Of a DNA stretch of 12,082 nucleotides, positions 11,247 through 12,082 are shown piece after piece. A program made the position numbers and the translations under genes. A model generated the notes under the pieces. It was not told the DNA's origin and ran no database searches. It worked only from the letters and a program-made list of their open reading frames with translations. The stretch is taken from the NCBI GenBank assembly GCA_030591195.1, contig JAUVBO010000019.1, positions 1-12,082 of the forward strand. Reading direction: 5' to 3'. Numbering within the stretch: the stretch's first letter is position 1; each line of letters opens with the position of its first letter. The stretch comes from Pseudomonadota bacterium (GTDB taxonomy: Bacteria > Myxococcota > Polyangia > GCA-2747355 > JACKDQ01).

Positions 11247-12082
11247 GTGCTCGAGAAGGTCCTGATCGCCAACCGGGGCGAGATCGCGGTGCGGATCATC
11301 CGTGCCTGTCGCGAGCTCGGCCTCCAGACCGTGGCCGTCTACTCCCAGGCCGACGCCGAGGCCCTGCACGTTCGCTTCGCCGACGAGGCGATCTGCATCG
11401 GCCCGCCGCCGTCGATCGAGTCGTACCTCAACATTCCCGCGCTGATCGCCGCCGCTGAGATCTCCGGCGCTGACGCGGTGCATCCGGGCTATGGCTTCCT
11501 CGCCGAGAACCATCAGTTCGCCGAGCTCTGCGAGCGCTGTGGCCTGTGCTTCATCGGGCCGTCGGCGGCGGTGATGCGGTTGATGGGAGACAAGGTCACG
11601 GCCCGCCGGACGATGTCTGCGTATGGCGTGCCGCTGTTGCCCGGCTCGGAGGTGGTCGACAGCGAAGACGAGATGCGCCGGCAGGCGGATCGGATCGGCT
11701 TCCCGCTGATCATCAAGGCATCAGCTGGCGGCGGCGGGCGGGGGATGAAGATCGTTCGTGGGCTCGACGAGCTCCACGCGGCCTGGGTCACCGCCCGCAC
11801 CGAGGCCAAGGCCGGCTTCGGCAACCCGGACGTCTACTTCGAGCGCTTCGTCGAGCGACCCCGGCACATCGAGATCCAAGTGGTCGCCGACTCCCACGGC
11901 AACGCCGCCCACCTCGGTGAGCGAGAGTGCTCGATCCAGCGCCGGCACCAGAAGCTGATCGAGGAGGCGCCATCGACGGTGCTCGACGAGCAGCAGCGCC
12001 AGCGCCTCGGCGAGACGGCGGTCAAGGTGGTCAAGGCGGTCGGCTACCAGAACGTCGGGACCCTCGAGTTCCTGATGGACGA
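11247..12082 (+). CDS. accC: Biotin carboxylase of acetyl-CoA carboxylase (partial, 3' end outside window)
   Basis: The first 278 codons are present and the frame runs open off the window edge; a full AccC is about 450 aa. It carboxylates the biotin on AccB using ATP and bicarbonate. Start GTG 11247 ([20 protein letters not shown]) lies 2 nt after the accB stop, with no good Shine-Dalgarno, so translation is probably coupled. The biotin-carboxylase N domain has [15 protein letters not shown] and [12 protein letters not shown]. The ATP-grasp domain has the glycine-rich loop [15 protein letters not shown] and then [16 protein letters not shown], with [20 protein letters not shown] following. 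No frameshift or stop is seen. Pyruvate or propionyl-CoA carboxylases share this domain, but the accB neighbour settles it. Confidence 0.96.
   Translation, partial: MLEKVLIANRGEIAVRIIRACRELGLQTVAVYSQADAEALHVRFADEAICIGPPPSIESYLNIPALIAAAEISGADAVHPGYGFLAENHQFAELCERCGLCFIGPSAAVMRLMGDKVTARRTMSAYGVPLLPGSEVVDSEDEMRRQADRIGFPLIIKASAGGGGRGMKIVRGLDELHAAWVTARTEAKAGFGNPDVYFERFVERPRHIEIQVVADSHGNAAHLGERECSIQRRHQKLIEEAPSTVLDEQQRQRLGETAVKVVKAVGYQNVGTLEFLMD

Overview
The window is GC-rich bacterial chromosome, and its gene content points to the Myxococcota (former Deltaproteobacteria). Evidence includes a lipoprotein with the DNDGDGxxDC signature common in myxobacteria, a Roadblock/LC7 gene ahead of accB-accC, and a DUF1844 protein beside a short protein beginning MSKQELMYDKRIVDRL. 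This placement is by gene family and style; no species can be named from sequence alone.

The left third (1 to about 4300) is an accessory region rich in repeats and mobile-DNA debris. It opens with two exact copies of a 52-bp tandem repeat. A minus-strand lipoprotein gene follows. Next come two small plus-strand genes: a short alpha/beta protein, then an exported protein whose only sensible start is an ATC codon. A frameshifted Y2-type transposase scrap comes next, then an IS200/IS605-type element with intact tnpA and hairpins at both ends. Beyond it lie a 54-bp imperfect palindrome, a 76-aa zinc-ribbon protein, remains of what may have been a secreted glycoside hydrolase, and a second tandem repeat (51-bp period).

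The right two thirds (4358-12082) is a housekeeping block in two divergent clusters, read outward from a shared promoter region at about 8975-9119. The minus-strand cluster runs: 68-aa protein, DUF1844 protein, HtrA-type serine protease, DUF2062 membrane protein, UvrD/PcrA helicase. Spacing is tight within the last four genes, with a GTGA stop/start overlap between DUF1844 and HtrA. The plus-strand cluster runs dnaJ, Roadblock/LC7, accB, accC, with accC cut by the window edge. It combines a chaperone, a putative small-GTPase partner and two acetyl-CoA carboxylase subunits.

I do not see a convincing new multi-gene system. The items most worth a second look are the ATC start, the nested mobile remnants with a hairpin over the tnpA ribosome site, the 51/52-bp tandem repeats that may be IS21-type ends, and the inverted repeat carrying both divergent -35 boxes.
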